Of a stretch of DNA of 64,000 nucleotides, positions 48,656 to 58,426 are shown in pieces. The notes under the pieces were generated by a model. That model was given only the letters and a program-made list of their open reading frames with translations, ran no database searches and was not told the DNA's origin. This DNA is from Hygrocybe punicea (lineage: Eukaryota; Basidiomycota; Agaricomycetes; Agaricales; Hygrophoraceae). The stretch's first letter is position 1. Each line of letters begins with the position of its first letter. The stretch covers positions 5,580,001 to 5,644,000 of the forward strand of contig OY744462.1 in NCBI GenBank assembly GCA_963556145.1, in the 5' to 3' direction. Position numbers and translations under genes: made by a program.

Positions 48656-49135
48656 AGAGATTTTTGTATGGATTGCGAAAAAATATCTTGGGCATGACAA
48701 CGCACGTGTGCCACGTGTGAAAGCAAGGAGCGGCATTGGAACACCGGCGTCAAAACGTGCGGACACGTGCGCGATCAGATCAGGTCCCGGGAAATTCTGT
48801 CAAATTAGACGGGAAAATTCTGTCTAAATTAGACTTTTAGGAACAAACGATTTTGACAGTCTCTGTCCAGATGGCAGATCGACGTCGTGCGCCAGGTCGT
48901 CGACGGTTGACGCGCGTTGACGGTCGACCGCCCATCCTCGCTCTTTGCTTGCCGGCGAAAACGAAAGACGCCATTCCGCTGCGCCACTATCGATGAAGGT
49001 TGGATGTTCCCATGGCTTCGGACTCGGAACCGCTTATCACGGGAGCAGCCAGGGCTAGGTCCATTTAATATGTTGGGTGTGCTAGCGCACACTCATGTTT
49101 AAATATGTACGAGGACCCTCGGTCTCAATTCCAAC
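48656..49135. promoter_or_regulatory. Regulatory-looking intergenic region: E-box cluster and a tandem repeat
   Basis: 480 bp without a gene. CACGTG occurs three times in 67 bp (48703, 48712, 48764). A 22-24 bp unit GGGAAATTCTGTCAAATTAG... is repeated in tandem at 48789-48810 and 48811-48834. A GTCGACGGTTGACGCG / GTTGACGGTCGAC near-palindrome lies at about 48,898-48,928. CACGTG is the standard bHLH (Cbf1/Pho4-type) target. Regulation of the downstream DUF6593-type gene is inferred. Confidence 0.45.
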
Positions 49136-49877
49136 ATGACTACCGGCGCTACATACGATCTCTACTTCACCGGCAGGGACGACCCACGGAGCTGCATCGT
49201 CATTGGCGAAGACACTAAACCCATCTTCTTGGTCTTTGAGACGTCCTACATACCAGCAACGAGAACAACGGTGGGGCAACTGCCACCCAACTCCATTTCC
49301 CACATTGACCCCCCCCCTGTGGCCAAAAGATTTACAGAAATCACGAAGAAGTCGTCGCTTTGTTCGACTGGTTATCCGGGAACCACTTTGGCCGCGCAGT
49401 CATTGGCCCAAGACAGTTACCCATGTCCAACCTCGTCCTGCCTGGGACAACCCCAAAGTGAAAAACCTCCCCTCATCTCCGCATATCTATCTTTTTGACA
49501 AAATAGATGGAATCGAACTCACCACCACTACCCCACTACCCCTCACCACCCCCCCGGCTCCAGTGCTCGCATGTTCTTCTCGGAAGGAGGAAGATTTGAA
49601 TGGCGGCGGTGCTGCGAGGACTCAAATTCATACGATGTGCGTCACTCATTTATTTTCGAGCAAGGCGTTCAACTTTTTCGGCTGACAAGCCTTTCCACCA
49701 CAACAGCTCTACGCTGTTCCCAACAGACGAATCGCTGTTTTCCGCCGTTACGCACAAGATACACCAGTGGGGCCATCGCACGGCATGCTCAAGTATACAT
49801 TCAGTCATGAGATCCTGCTACTCGAGGCACTCCTCGCGCTGTGTCTCAATCGGTGGATTGACTCGAGAGGGATGTAA
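49136..49877 (+). CDS. DUF6593-type small protein (mushroom-expanded family)
   Basis: Short beta-rich protein of a family common in Agaricomycetes and of unknown function. The ATG at 49136 gives MTTGATYDLYFTGRDDPRSC, IVIGEDTKPIFLVFETSY and TRTT. An intron with a C8 tract (donor GTGGGG, acceptor AAAAG at about 49,271-49,329) leads to IYRNHEEVVALFDWLSGNHF, then GRAVIGPRQLPMSNLVLPGT. A second intron leads to ARMFFSEGGRFEWRRCCEDS and NSYD. A third (GTGCGT...CAACAG) leads to LYAVPNRRIAVFRRYAQDTP, GMLKYTFSHEILLLEALLAL and CLNRWIDSRGM, stopping at 49877. The full family pattern is recovered without a frame error. It lies downstream of an E-box cluster. Confidence 0.72.
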
Positions 49878-50083
49878 TTTTCTTTTATTCGGGGGGGGGG
49901 GAGAGCCGGGATTCGAAGGAAGTCATGATGTGCTAAAAGTACCCACATATTGATCACCGATCACGAACGCAATCAACGGACAAAAATTACAAAGCCCAAA
50001 TAACAGCTGAAAAAAGGTGGCGTGGTAGATATGGGGAAGATAACCGTTTTTAAAAGAAAAGAACAAACCAATGCATACGCCAA

Positions 50084-53000
50084 CTATGCACCCCCAAGCG
50101 AACCAAGCATGTGCTCCAATCTTTCTTCCACCGTCCAGTGTATGTCGCTTTCGGATTGAAATGAGGAAGAATGGGAATGGCCGCGCGATGCAGAGCTTGG
50201 CAAAATGTTGAATGAGCCTGCGTCCATTCCGTGGGAAAGGTTTTCTATGAGACGTCCAATCTGGGCCGAAGAACTGTAAAAGACCTGCAAATAAAGTTGG
50301 TCATCTAGGTCAAATCATCTGCAGCACAAAATCGCTCACCTTGGTTTCAGGGCGCGAACTCCCTTGTGATTTTTTGCGCGAAAGAAAGGATAGATTACTG
50401 TTTTTCCTGCTATGTTCCTTAACAACAACCTGGACACCATCGCCATTGATACCGTTGGCTTCGCGTGCAGAATACTCAGAGGCAAAACTAGCCCGATTGC
50501 CATACAGCGATTCTGTGTCATCATCCCGCAATCCATTCACGATAGACCTGTCAACGAATCCAGTTCAGTACATTGTCGCACACCAACAACATCTCCAGAC
50601 CATATTGTTTCTCCATTAGCCATTTCTATCACTTCTAACGCCGGGCCAGACTCCGAACCTTCCGCTTCGGAATTTCGCGACGTTTGCGAATGATTAGGGT
50701 CATTGACAGCCGGGGTAGGAGCTTTGTTATCGCCAGCGTACATTTCATATCTGCACGATAGGTCACTTGTGAATTAATGGAAAAATCTTATCGAAGGCAA
50801 AATGTGCTCACAGCGAATCATACGTTGAGCTAGACTTTTCAATCGGTCCGGCAGGCGCAGCTTGAGGTGGAGACTGATTATTACCGTGGGTAGAAAATGA
50901 GAGTGGCAATTGAGGGACTGGAGGGGAGGTATCTGTCGAAAAGCGCTTCCCAGCTAAGGACCGTGGAGGCGGAGGTGTTGGAACACGGTCATGGACAGAA
51001 CGGCTGGACACAGAAGCAACACTACCCGAGCGACGACGTCGTGTGGACTGTGATTGCTTTCGCATCAAGATATTGAGATCAATGGTGGATGACTTGGATT
51101 CAGAGGGGAATATTATCGTCCTTCTCACGATCGCATTGACAGCTGCGGTATTATCATCTTGGCCATTTCGAGGTCTGCGAACGTGATCGTTACTTTTACG
51201 AATGGATGGCTTGCGGACAGTCGTATCATCAGATCGGCCGGAAATAATGCCTGCGCTGCGTGGCCCGTCTGGAACGACTGGCGAGCGAGCTCTATTGAGC
51301 GGTACCCCATCTGAAGTTTCGAGTTCCATATTCGTTGTCGTCGGATCGTTCCTGTTCAACATAGTCCAACCAGTCGATCGAGCCGAATCCGACCGAGCTA
51401 GAAGTTCGTTAAGCGCTGCTTGATCAAGACCCAGGTTAGACGCAGCAGCAAATAGCTGTTCCACTGCAGAGTCCTCCATCCCATGTGTACTCGGAGGTGT
51501 TCCAAGATCCCCAGAAACAGGTACCGGAGGTCCACCCCTTGGCGGGTAGCGTATAGGAGTAGGATTTGGCTGCACTTCACGGTAGCCAGGGGTGGTGTGA
51601 TTCCCGAGAGGTGGATACTGTTCTTGGTGTGTAGAAGGAGAAACCAATGGAGATGTAGACGAGTTTTGGAGTAGACTGCGGAGCCCTGGGTCTTGTGATG
51701 CATCGACTGTACGATGTTTACGGAACCGAGCCATGAAGCCACGGAGCCCGGGGCCAGCCGAAGCTGGTGGGCTAGGGACTGGCACTTTAAATGTGCCCAA
51801 CTCCGTTGCACTCGATGCAGTAGGTTCGCCAGCTACTTTTACACTCGCCGGGTCATAAAAAGCCGTTTGACTTGCCGGAGGTGAGTGAAGATCAAATGGG
51901 TATGGTGTCACCTCTTCGCTCGGGGCGACCGGTGTCCTGGCTCGTAGTGTTCCCCTAAGTCTCCTGAAGCGTTGGCTGAGCTTTGATGCTCCCTGCAGGC
52001 TTTCCGAAGTTACAGAAGGGGAACGAAGTGGTATGGTGTCGACGCTTGTTGACGCTGATACGAGCCGAGGGGTGGAAATCTGCGCTGGGTTGACTCGTCG
52101 ACGGGATATCGAGCCACTTACACCAATTCTTTCAGAATTCGGTTGAGAAGGACTCCTCTGGAGTGCCACCATCGCAGCATCGGCTTTCCGCTGCACCTCC
52201 CTGGCCAAATCAGCCCGATCTCCAGGGCCTTGATCGTTCGTTGGCGATCGTGGATTGAATAACGATTCATGATGTGAAGCGAGAGGAATCTCTGTTCTTT
52301 CTGAGAAGGAGGCAGTGGAGTCTGGGGAAGGTGAACTACTGATTGCTTCGGTTGAATATGGACCTAGAATGGTAACTTCGGTTGCTAGCTCTTGTGGCGT
52401 AGAGGGTTCCTTTCGAACATGGTCTTGTACACCAAATAGCGCCTGGGCAAGATCCCTATTGCGGCGTGTCGTGGGAGAAGGGTCTCCTTCGGGCCGAATA
52501 ACATCTCTTTCATCGAGATTCGCAATTTGAATGCGCGGAGCTTGAATGCTATCGACCACCGAATCAAGCAGAGCGCTGGCTTTTGACGACTTGTCAGGGC
52601 TTGGAGCGGGAGTACCTGGTGAAATATTGCGAAGCAAAGGGCTAACAACCTTTGTAAAACAAGGTGAGTGCTGAGGAAATACAGTTGTATATTTGTACAA
52701 ACCTTAGTTTCACGGCCGTTCAGTGAATAATTCGATTGAGAAGTTGAGGGGCGACGCCTCCTCAGGGAAGGTACTCGGTCGCGAATATCGGGCGTTGCCG
52801 TTCGGGCTATTGCAGCCCCGACCAGTTTTTCTTGTATGGCCATGAAATCAGACTTTGTCAACCCAGCATACCGCGCGATGATCCCTTCGGCATCCCAACA
52901 CTCATCTTGGGAACCGCCAGGAGTTGCGGAACTAGATTTATCGGTGGCGGAAAGATCGTGCCAAACTGATTGTGGCGTGCCGTTGTCACTGAAAAGGCTA

Positions 53001-55190
53001 AAACCACGATCTTTGTGTTCGCCTTCCCAAGAGTGATAACTAGAGCCTGCCGATTCTAGGGATGATCGGGATGAATTTGCCAGAGGTGAAAAAACGAGCG
53101 GATAGAATGGACCCAGAGAAAAGGGAGAGGATGGAGCGGTTTGTTTGGATGAACGTGGACTACCAGCAGGAGACACGTCATAACTGGAAAAAGTTGGCGA
53201 TGCGGGGGACTGAGGTGCACTTTGAGTCGGGGTTGGAGAGCGTAAGATTCGATTGGGAGATGATCCAAGGTCGACACCTGATATCGCAGGTATATGCCGC
53301 TTGTCGGTCACGAGTGCATCAGCCGCAGGGTTCCAGTTTGAAGGACTGCTACGATCAAGTGTGGGAGATTCAGGAAGTGCAGGCGAACGTAGCGACCTGG
53401 CGGTCTTTGACCGCCCCAACAAAGAATGAATTTCAGAGTTACTGCCACTGTCGCTGACCCAGCTACCATGTCTATTATGACCGAAGACATTGTCATTTCC
53501 TTGAAGCTTTGGGGTAGCAGAACCGAGCGGAATATTCCACGTTATATTGGAGGGTGTACTAGGGCGAGGCGAGACAGTCATTGGCTGATAGGCAGGCCCC
53601 GAGAGCGGAGATGCAGGATGCCGTCGACCCAGAATGGATGAATTAACCACATTATCAAACTCAATGGAAAAACCGTCTCCATTACGTTGGGGTATCTCCG
53701 AGAGAAAATTCCCATTAGGAACTCTTGGGAGAAAGAGGGGGGAGGGTAACGATGGTGAAGTCGGACGAGAGGAATGACGACTTGTCGAAGCATTAGAATC
53801 TCTCCTAGGCGACCCTGAGGATAAGCTGGAGGCTAAGTGGTCAGTTGAGCCTGGTAAGAGGGGAGACGTGGCGCGAGGAGTCGTTGAGTGCGAACGCGTT
53901 TGCTCCTCACATTCTGGGGCTAAATCGCGGGGAGTCATGGGCCTCGGCATACCAGGTATATATCCAGGCAATCGTGGGGTGGGGGAAGTTGTCCCGGGTC
54001 GACCATGAGGCACTGGGGAAGTAGGCTGAACCTCAGGTTCAAGGTTAATTTCTTTGTCAGATGATATCGCCGTCCCCGCTTCGTATTCAATGGATGATCG
54101 GAAGTCATTCTAGCATTACCAAAACTCGCTGCTAAACATATTGATCAATGGTGACACAATGCTACGCACCATATCCGCCAGAGTGAGACTCTGGTCAATA
54201 TTTCGGGGAGCGGGAACCGACCGAGGCATAACAACAATCTCATCTTCAACCTCTTCCTCGATCTCTTTTATCACCTCCTCCAAAGCCAACGAAGCTCGCT
54301 TGAAGGGAGCCGTTTTCGACATACGATACTCTGCGACAGAAACTGGGAGTTCCTTGTATTGGGTCTGTGAAGCAGTAGACGCAGCGTCCGCTATAGCGGC
54401 CTTCTCGGGACTTGACTGTACCGAAGGAGTAGGGATGCTTCCGTCAGGCGTAGTGGGCCTCAAGTAGGTTGATCCGTTTCCCTCTATGCTCAGGGATGGT
54501 TCTGCAGGCGCAACAGAAACTGCACTTCGTTGACTTCCAGCCTTTTGCGCCAGCACGCTTCGAAAGTATGTTTCGTCGCGGAACCGTCCAGATCCAAATA
54601 AGTTGTTGCTATACCTTTTAGTGAAACGTCCGCTGGAAGACGATGTTACAGAACCAGGCGCAACAGACGACATCGCGGTATCGTTTGATCGAATGGACTG
54701 ACGGTCGTTCGAATCTGAGTATGGCGCATTCAGGTTTGAGCTTGTGGTATCCCCAGCTGTAAGTCTCGTATTGTCGGCGCGAATGCGACCCAAAGTTTCG
54801 AGAATCATGTCTTCCTCCTCTTCCGAGATGTGATTCTCTGCCCCTCTGGCCCTTTGTTCGGCAAAACGTGTCCTCAAATCGTCTAGGGAAACAGGATCAC
54901 CAGAAGCAGTGCGTAGAAGAGTGAAACGCCGGGACAGGCTAACGCCAGGATAAGTGATCACAGCAATGCCATGAAATCTGAGGCTCACTCTGGTAAAATG
55001 AGAGATGTGCGAAAGTTGCTGGCAGGAGGCAGGCCAGGCAGTCCCTCAGAGTCGTAAATAAGATCGGGCACTTGGCTTCGCTTCGCGTCGGACTTTTTGC
55101 TGCAAACGACGAGGAGAAAAATGAGTTGAGGATTGTGAGTCTTCCCAGGATGGTTGCGAGCTGCGAGCCAGCTTACCGAAAGCGATTCAT
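50084..55190 (-). CDS. Large Ser/Pro-rich, mostly disordered protein, function unknown
   Basis: A gene of about 5.1 kb coding for roughly 1,500 residues. Probable start MNRFR at 55190, with an intron directly after, then KKSDAKRSQVPDLIYDSEGL and PASNFRTSLILPDLSRRFTL. The ordered N-terminal part includes ASGDPVSLDDLRTRFAEQRA and EEEEDMILETLGRI; a short helical block EVIKEIEEEVEDEIVVMPRS follows. The middle is a long run of Ser/Pro/Thr/Arg sequence with many SP and RxxS sites. A second compact region WDAEGIIARYAGLTKSDFMA and QEKLVGAAIARTA lies near 52,800. The C-terminus is again compact: EVIEMANGETIWSIVNGLRD, VFYSSSAQIGRLIENLSHGM and DIHWTVEERLEHMLGSLGGA, stopping at 50084. Compact ends around a disordered centre suggest a phosphorylated scaffold. 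I do not recognise a named family. Frames join consistently through 6-7 short introns. Confidence 0.72.
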
Positions 55191-55526
55191 GATGGGCTCG
55201 TTTTGTGCACGTTGAGGTTAGTCGAGCGCCTTGGAAATTGGAAAGGAACGTGGAGAACACGAGTTGGAAAAAGGAATGGACGCTGTATTTGGACCTGACA
55301 CCTCACACTAACCAGTTGCGGTAGCAGAGTATACGTGACGTAAAGACAGCTAACAATAATAGTTGCGACGAGCACAGACCAGCCTGGGTGCCAGGTCTCC
55401 ACTAACATTAAATGATGCAAATACAATCCTTTCATATTATTCGGCTACACTCTGCCACAGGTCTTCACATAGCATACCTGGGGGCATCTGGTCATGATCG
55501 ATCGTAACCTCTCACACTATGGACAC
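55191..55526. other. Spacer between the large minus-strand gene and the E2 gene
   Basis: 336 bp; presumably the promoter of the large Ser/Pro-rich gene and the 3' end of the E2 gene. No repeat or further ORF supported. Confidence 0.4.
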
Positions 55527-56394
55527 TCACTTCTTTGTGTGCTCCTTCGCATTCACCAAAAACTTTGCCTTGTCGTTCTTCAACAACTGTCCTGCCTGTC
55601 AGCACAGTTCGTACATCGGAGATCAACATACAGCGGCGATTTCGGGCTCAAATGGGTCATCAGGACTTGGGTTGTTCACCTTCTCTTGAATGATGGCCAG
55701 AACTAAGCAAATACATCCGCGAATTCGAAATTGGATACGGAACGCATAATAGCGAGCGAAACACACCCGTGGATAACGTGATTGAGGGCTTCCACTTCCG
55801 GCAAATGAGAAGAGATAAGATGAGCTTGGCTTAATACGATGATACGACGCACCTCGTCTCGAAGAACAGGAACGCAAATGTGCCCCTCTTCGTTAATTCC
55901 GGGGTGGTAGATCTTGGTCGTAAACGTGACCTGGCAAGGAAACGTGTAAGTTGACTCTCAAAGCCAGGGACAAGCTCACCGTGGGAGCCTTGAAAGGGAA
56001 TGTGTCTGGTAGCTGAACTGTGAAATTGAAGGTGCCATTTTTGTATGGACTGTCTGACTGTGATAAAGGTAAAGCAGGCAGTCTATTCCGCGTAATAGGG
56101 AGAACATACTGCGGCTTTGATCGAACAATTCCACAAGAACAGGTTCCCTTCGTTGGGCTCTACAGCGATTCCCTGCATTCAAATCTAGTAATTTTGTAAC
56201 TCAATTATGAATGATGCAGGAAATTGAACCTCGAGTGGCCTGCTTGAGATGTCAGCGAGTTCCTGTTCGGAGTAAGCAGACCCAGTCAAGTTCGGAAGCG
56301 AGATAATAACCCCACCTTCTGGATGCGTCTACTGAAATGTCAGCCCTCTTTCACGTTGGGGTCAAGCAGCATACGTTCACCTTAGAGCAGTCAT
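55527..56394 (-). CDS. Ubiquitin-conjugating enzyme E2 (UBE2L3/Ubc4-like)
   Basis: Accepts ubiquitin from E1 on its active-site Cys and passes it on with an E3. The spliced protein of about 150 residues begins MTALSRRIQKELADISSRPL, continues GIAVEPNEGNLFLWNCSIKA, SPYKNGTFNFTVQLPDTFPF, KAPTVTFTTKIYHPGINEEG, then HICVPVLRDE with the catalytic Cys, WKPSITLSTVLAIIQEKVNN, PSPDDPFEPEIAA and LLKNDKAKFLVNAKEHTKK, stopping at 55527. The HPN motif is HPG here (YHPGINEEGHIC); the Asn is normally important for catalysis, so this change is notable. Exons are very small: the second is only 16 nt (56316-56331). About seven introns in 870 bp. The ATG lies 59 bp from the ATG of the divergent ASH2/Bre2-like gene. 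Confidence 0.88.
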
Positions 56395-56453
56395 GGTCAC
56401 GGCGCAGGAGAAGTAAATAGTCCTTACATAATATGTAATTCACCGTAACGATC
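56395..56453. promoter_or_regulatory. 59-bp divergent promoter (E2 / ASH2-like)
   Basis: Start codons at 56394 (-) and 56454 (+) are separated by only 59 bp (AT-rich, with CTTACATAATATGTAATTC). Both 5' leaders must be extremely short, or transcription starts inside the neighbouring gene. Confidence 0.5.
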
Positions 56454-58295
56454 ATGCTAGCGAGTGCAGGTTCTTCTCCTCCCCGCGAAACTTCCCCTTC
56501 TCCTGCTCTTTCCAGTACGAACAACCTTCAACCACTAACCAAGAAGAGGAAGCATGCAACCCTTGCTGCGCCTTCCCCAGCACCTTCAGACCTCACAAAC
56601 CAAGGCAGCTCAACGGAAAATGTTGTCCTCGCCGTTCGGAATGATCTCTTCGCTAGAGCCAGACTGACTATCTCCCGTGGTCCTGTACTCGTTCCTATTA
56701 CAGACGGCTCAGATTTCCACACAACGGAACAAATCGCCGTGAACCGAATCGGCTTTCGTTATACTCCTGCTGGCATTGCGCCGTTGGGTTCTACTTTGCC
56801 TTGCCGAACCATTGAGAGTGCACCAACATGTTTCCGGGTGAGCTGGGAAGACCGCAGTCCTTTCCTGAAAGTCACCACAGATGGCTTGGGCCTCATGGGC
56901 GATAAAGGTTTTAGAAGTGCCCGCTGTAATGCCCCCATTCGCGAGGGTCGGTGGTATATGGAGGTCAAGGTCGAGCATGGCGGAGGCGAAATTTTGGAGG
57001 ATATCAATATGCGAGAAGGAAGTCATGTGAGGCTCGGGTGGGGAAGACGAGAGGCTCCACTCAACGGACCTGTAGGACTCGATGGCTACAGTTACGGCTT
57101 TCGAGACAAGACTGGAGAAAAGGTAACTCTATCGCGACCACGACCTTACGGACGTGCGTTTACCTCTGGCGACGTTGTTGGCATGTACATTTCTCTCACC
57201 CCACGACGCAAAGCTGACAAAAACGACACCAACGATCCCGCACACATCAAGCGGGAACATATTCCCATCGAATTCAAAGGCCAGGAATATTTTGAGTCCC
57301 TCGAATATCCTCAATCGAAAGAAATGATCGCCCTCATGGACTATTCGAGTAAATCGGCCAATTCAGTTTCCGTACCCTCATCTTCCAAAAAGTCGGTGAC
57401 TGTGAAAAACGTTCCCGAACGCCGCCGCGGTAGTAAAACCGTAGCAGTACTCAATCCCCTCCGTCCACTTCCCACTCTTCAAGGTTCTTACATTGCCTTC
57501 TTCGTTAACGGTGAATGTCAGGGCATTGCATTCAAGGATCTCCACGATTATTTACCACTTCGCACTAAGGAGTCCTCCCAGAAAGGCAAGGAAAAGAAGA
57601 GAAACCGCGAAGGCGCCCGGGAGCACAAGGAAAATCCATTTGACGATGGTTCCCTTGGCTATTACCCTTTCATTTCTCTGTTCAATCATGCACGTGTGCG
57701 AATAAACACAGGACCCGACTTTGCGTATCCTCCGCCACCAGATGTTGATGCCCTCTTGAAAGGTGAAGACGGAGTGCAAACACGGACTTGGCGTCCAGTT
57801 TCTGAACGCTACCCTGAATACATGGCTGAGCAGTGGGCGCTGGATGTTGAGGAGGAGGAAGAAGCCAAGATGGATGCCGTTCACCGAGCCACCTTGGACC
57901 AAGCGGAGGTTGCCAAGAAGGCCCAAAGGGAAAAGCGGCGCCAGCAGGCTGAGGCAAGGAAAAAGGCCAAAAAAGCAGCCGAGGAGAACCACAGGGAGAG
58001 TTCTGTGGTGACGCTTGATGATGACCGGTTTGGTTCGACAGCTGCTAGTGCACCTGCTACACCGGGTCTGCTTCAGAGTGCTCTAAAATTCGAGTTGGGC
58101 GATCCGGTTCACTCGCCTGCTCCAACGATTGCATCAAGCGTTGATGTCCATTACATTCAAAGTGGCAACAATTCAGACTATGTGGAGTGCGAGGCGGACG
58201 ATAGTCGTGACGAGGAAAAGACACACATCTCCGAAGAATATCCACCAAATCACCAGTTCTCGTGGCGGGATTCATATTCCCATGGTGATTCGTAA
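56454..58295 (+). CDS. SPRY-domain protein, ASH2/Bre2-like subunit of the COMPASS H3K4 methyltransferase
   Basis: Nuclear; in yeast (Bre2) and animals (ASH2L) it activates SET1-type H3K4 methylation. A single exon of 613 codons, exceptional among its intron-rich neighbours. Ser/Pro lead, basic TKKRKH, then the SPRY domain: FRYTPAGIAPLGSTLPCRTI, FRVSWEDRSPFLKVTTDGLG, LMGDKGFRSARCNAPIREGR, WYMEVKVEHGGGE, HVRLGWGRREAPLNGPVGLD, GYSYGFRDKTGEKVTLSRPR, GDVVGMYISLTP. A long insert follows, then GSYIAFFVNGECQGIAFKDL and GYYPFISLFNHARVRINTGP. A Lys/Glu/Ala coiled coil (EVAKKAQREKRRQQAEARKK) and an acidic tail end at 58295. The split SPRY with a long insert matches fungal Bre2. No PHD/winged-helix N-terminus was seen. 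Confidence 0.85.
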   Translation: MLASAGSSPPRETSPSPALSSTNNLQPLTKKRKHATLAAPSPAPSDLTNQGSSTENVVLAVRNDLFARARLTISRGPVLVPITDGSDFHTTEQIAVNRIGFRYTPAGIAPLGSTLPCRTIESAPTCFRVSWEDRSPFLKVTTDGLGLMGDKGFRSARCNAPIREGRWYMEVKVEHGGGEILEDINMREGSHVRLGWGRREAPLNGPVGLDGYSYGFRDKTGEKVTLSRPRPYGRAFTSGDVVGMYISLTPRRKADKNDTNDPAHIKREHIPIEFKGQEYFESLEYPQSKEMIALMDYSSKSANSVSVPSSSKKSVTVKNVPERRRGSKTVAVLNPLRPLPTLQGSYIAFFVNGECQGIAFKDLHDYLPLRTKESSQKGKEKKRNREGAREHKENPFDDGSLGYYPFISLFNHARVRINTGPDFAYPPPPDVDALLKGEDGVQTRTWRPVSERYPEYMAEQWALDVEEEEEAKMDAVHRATLDQAEVAKKAQREKRRQQAEARKKAKKAAEENHRESSVVTLDDDRFGSTAASAPATPGLLQSALKFELGDPVHSPAPTIASSVDVHYIQSGNNSDYVECEADDSRDEEKTHISEEYPPNHQFSWRDSYSHGDS

Positions 58296-58426
58296 AACAA
58301 TGGAAATGACCGAGAGAATTACTAAAATAAAACTGTTTCGCCATAACGGAAATTCGGATGGATACACAAGGAGAATCATTTTGCCGGAGTCCATCGGGGA
58401 GGAGGAACCGGAACGCGGTATCTGCG

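Noticed and set aside
49296..49330. Apparent frameshift at a C8 run in the DUF6593-type gene
   Set aside because: The run lies in an intron; splicing from GTGGGG to AAAAG restores TTIYRNHEEVVALFDW.
49895..49925. A tRNA-like B box (GGGATTCGAAG) beside a poly-G run
   Set aside because: No A box, anticodon stem or acceptor stem could be folded around it.
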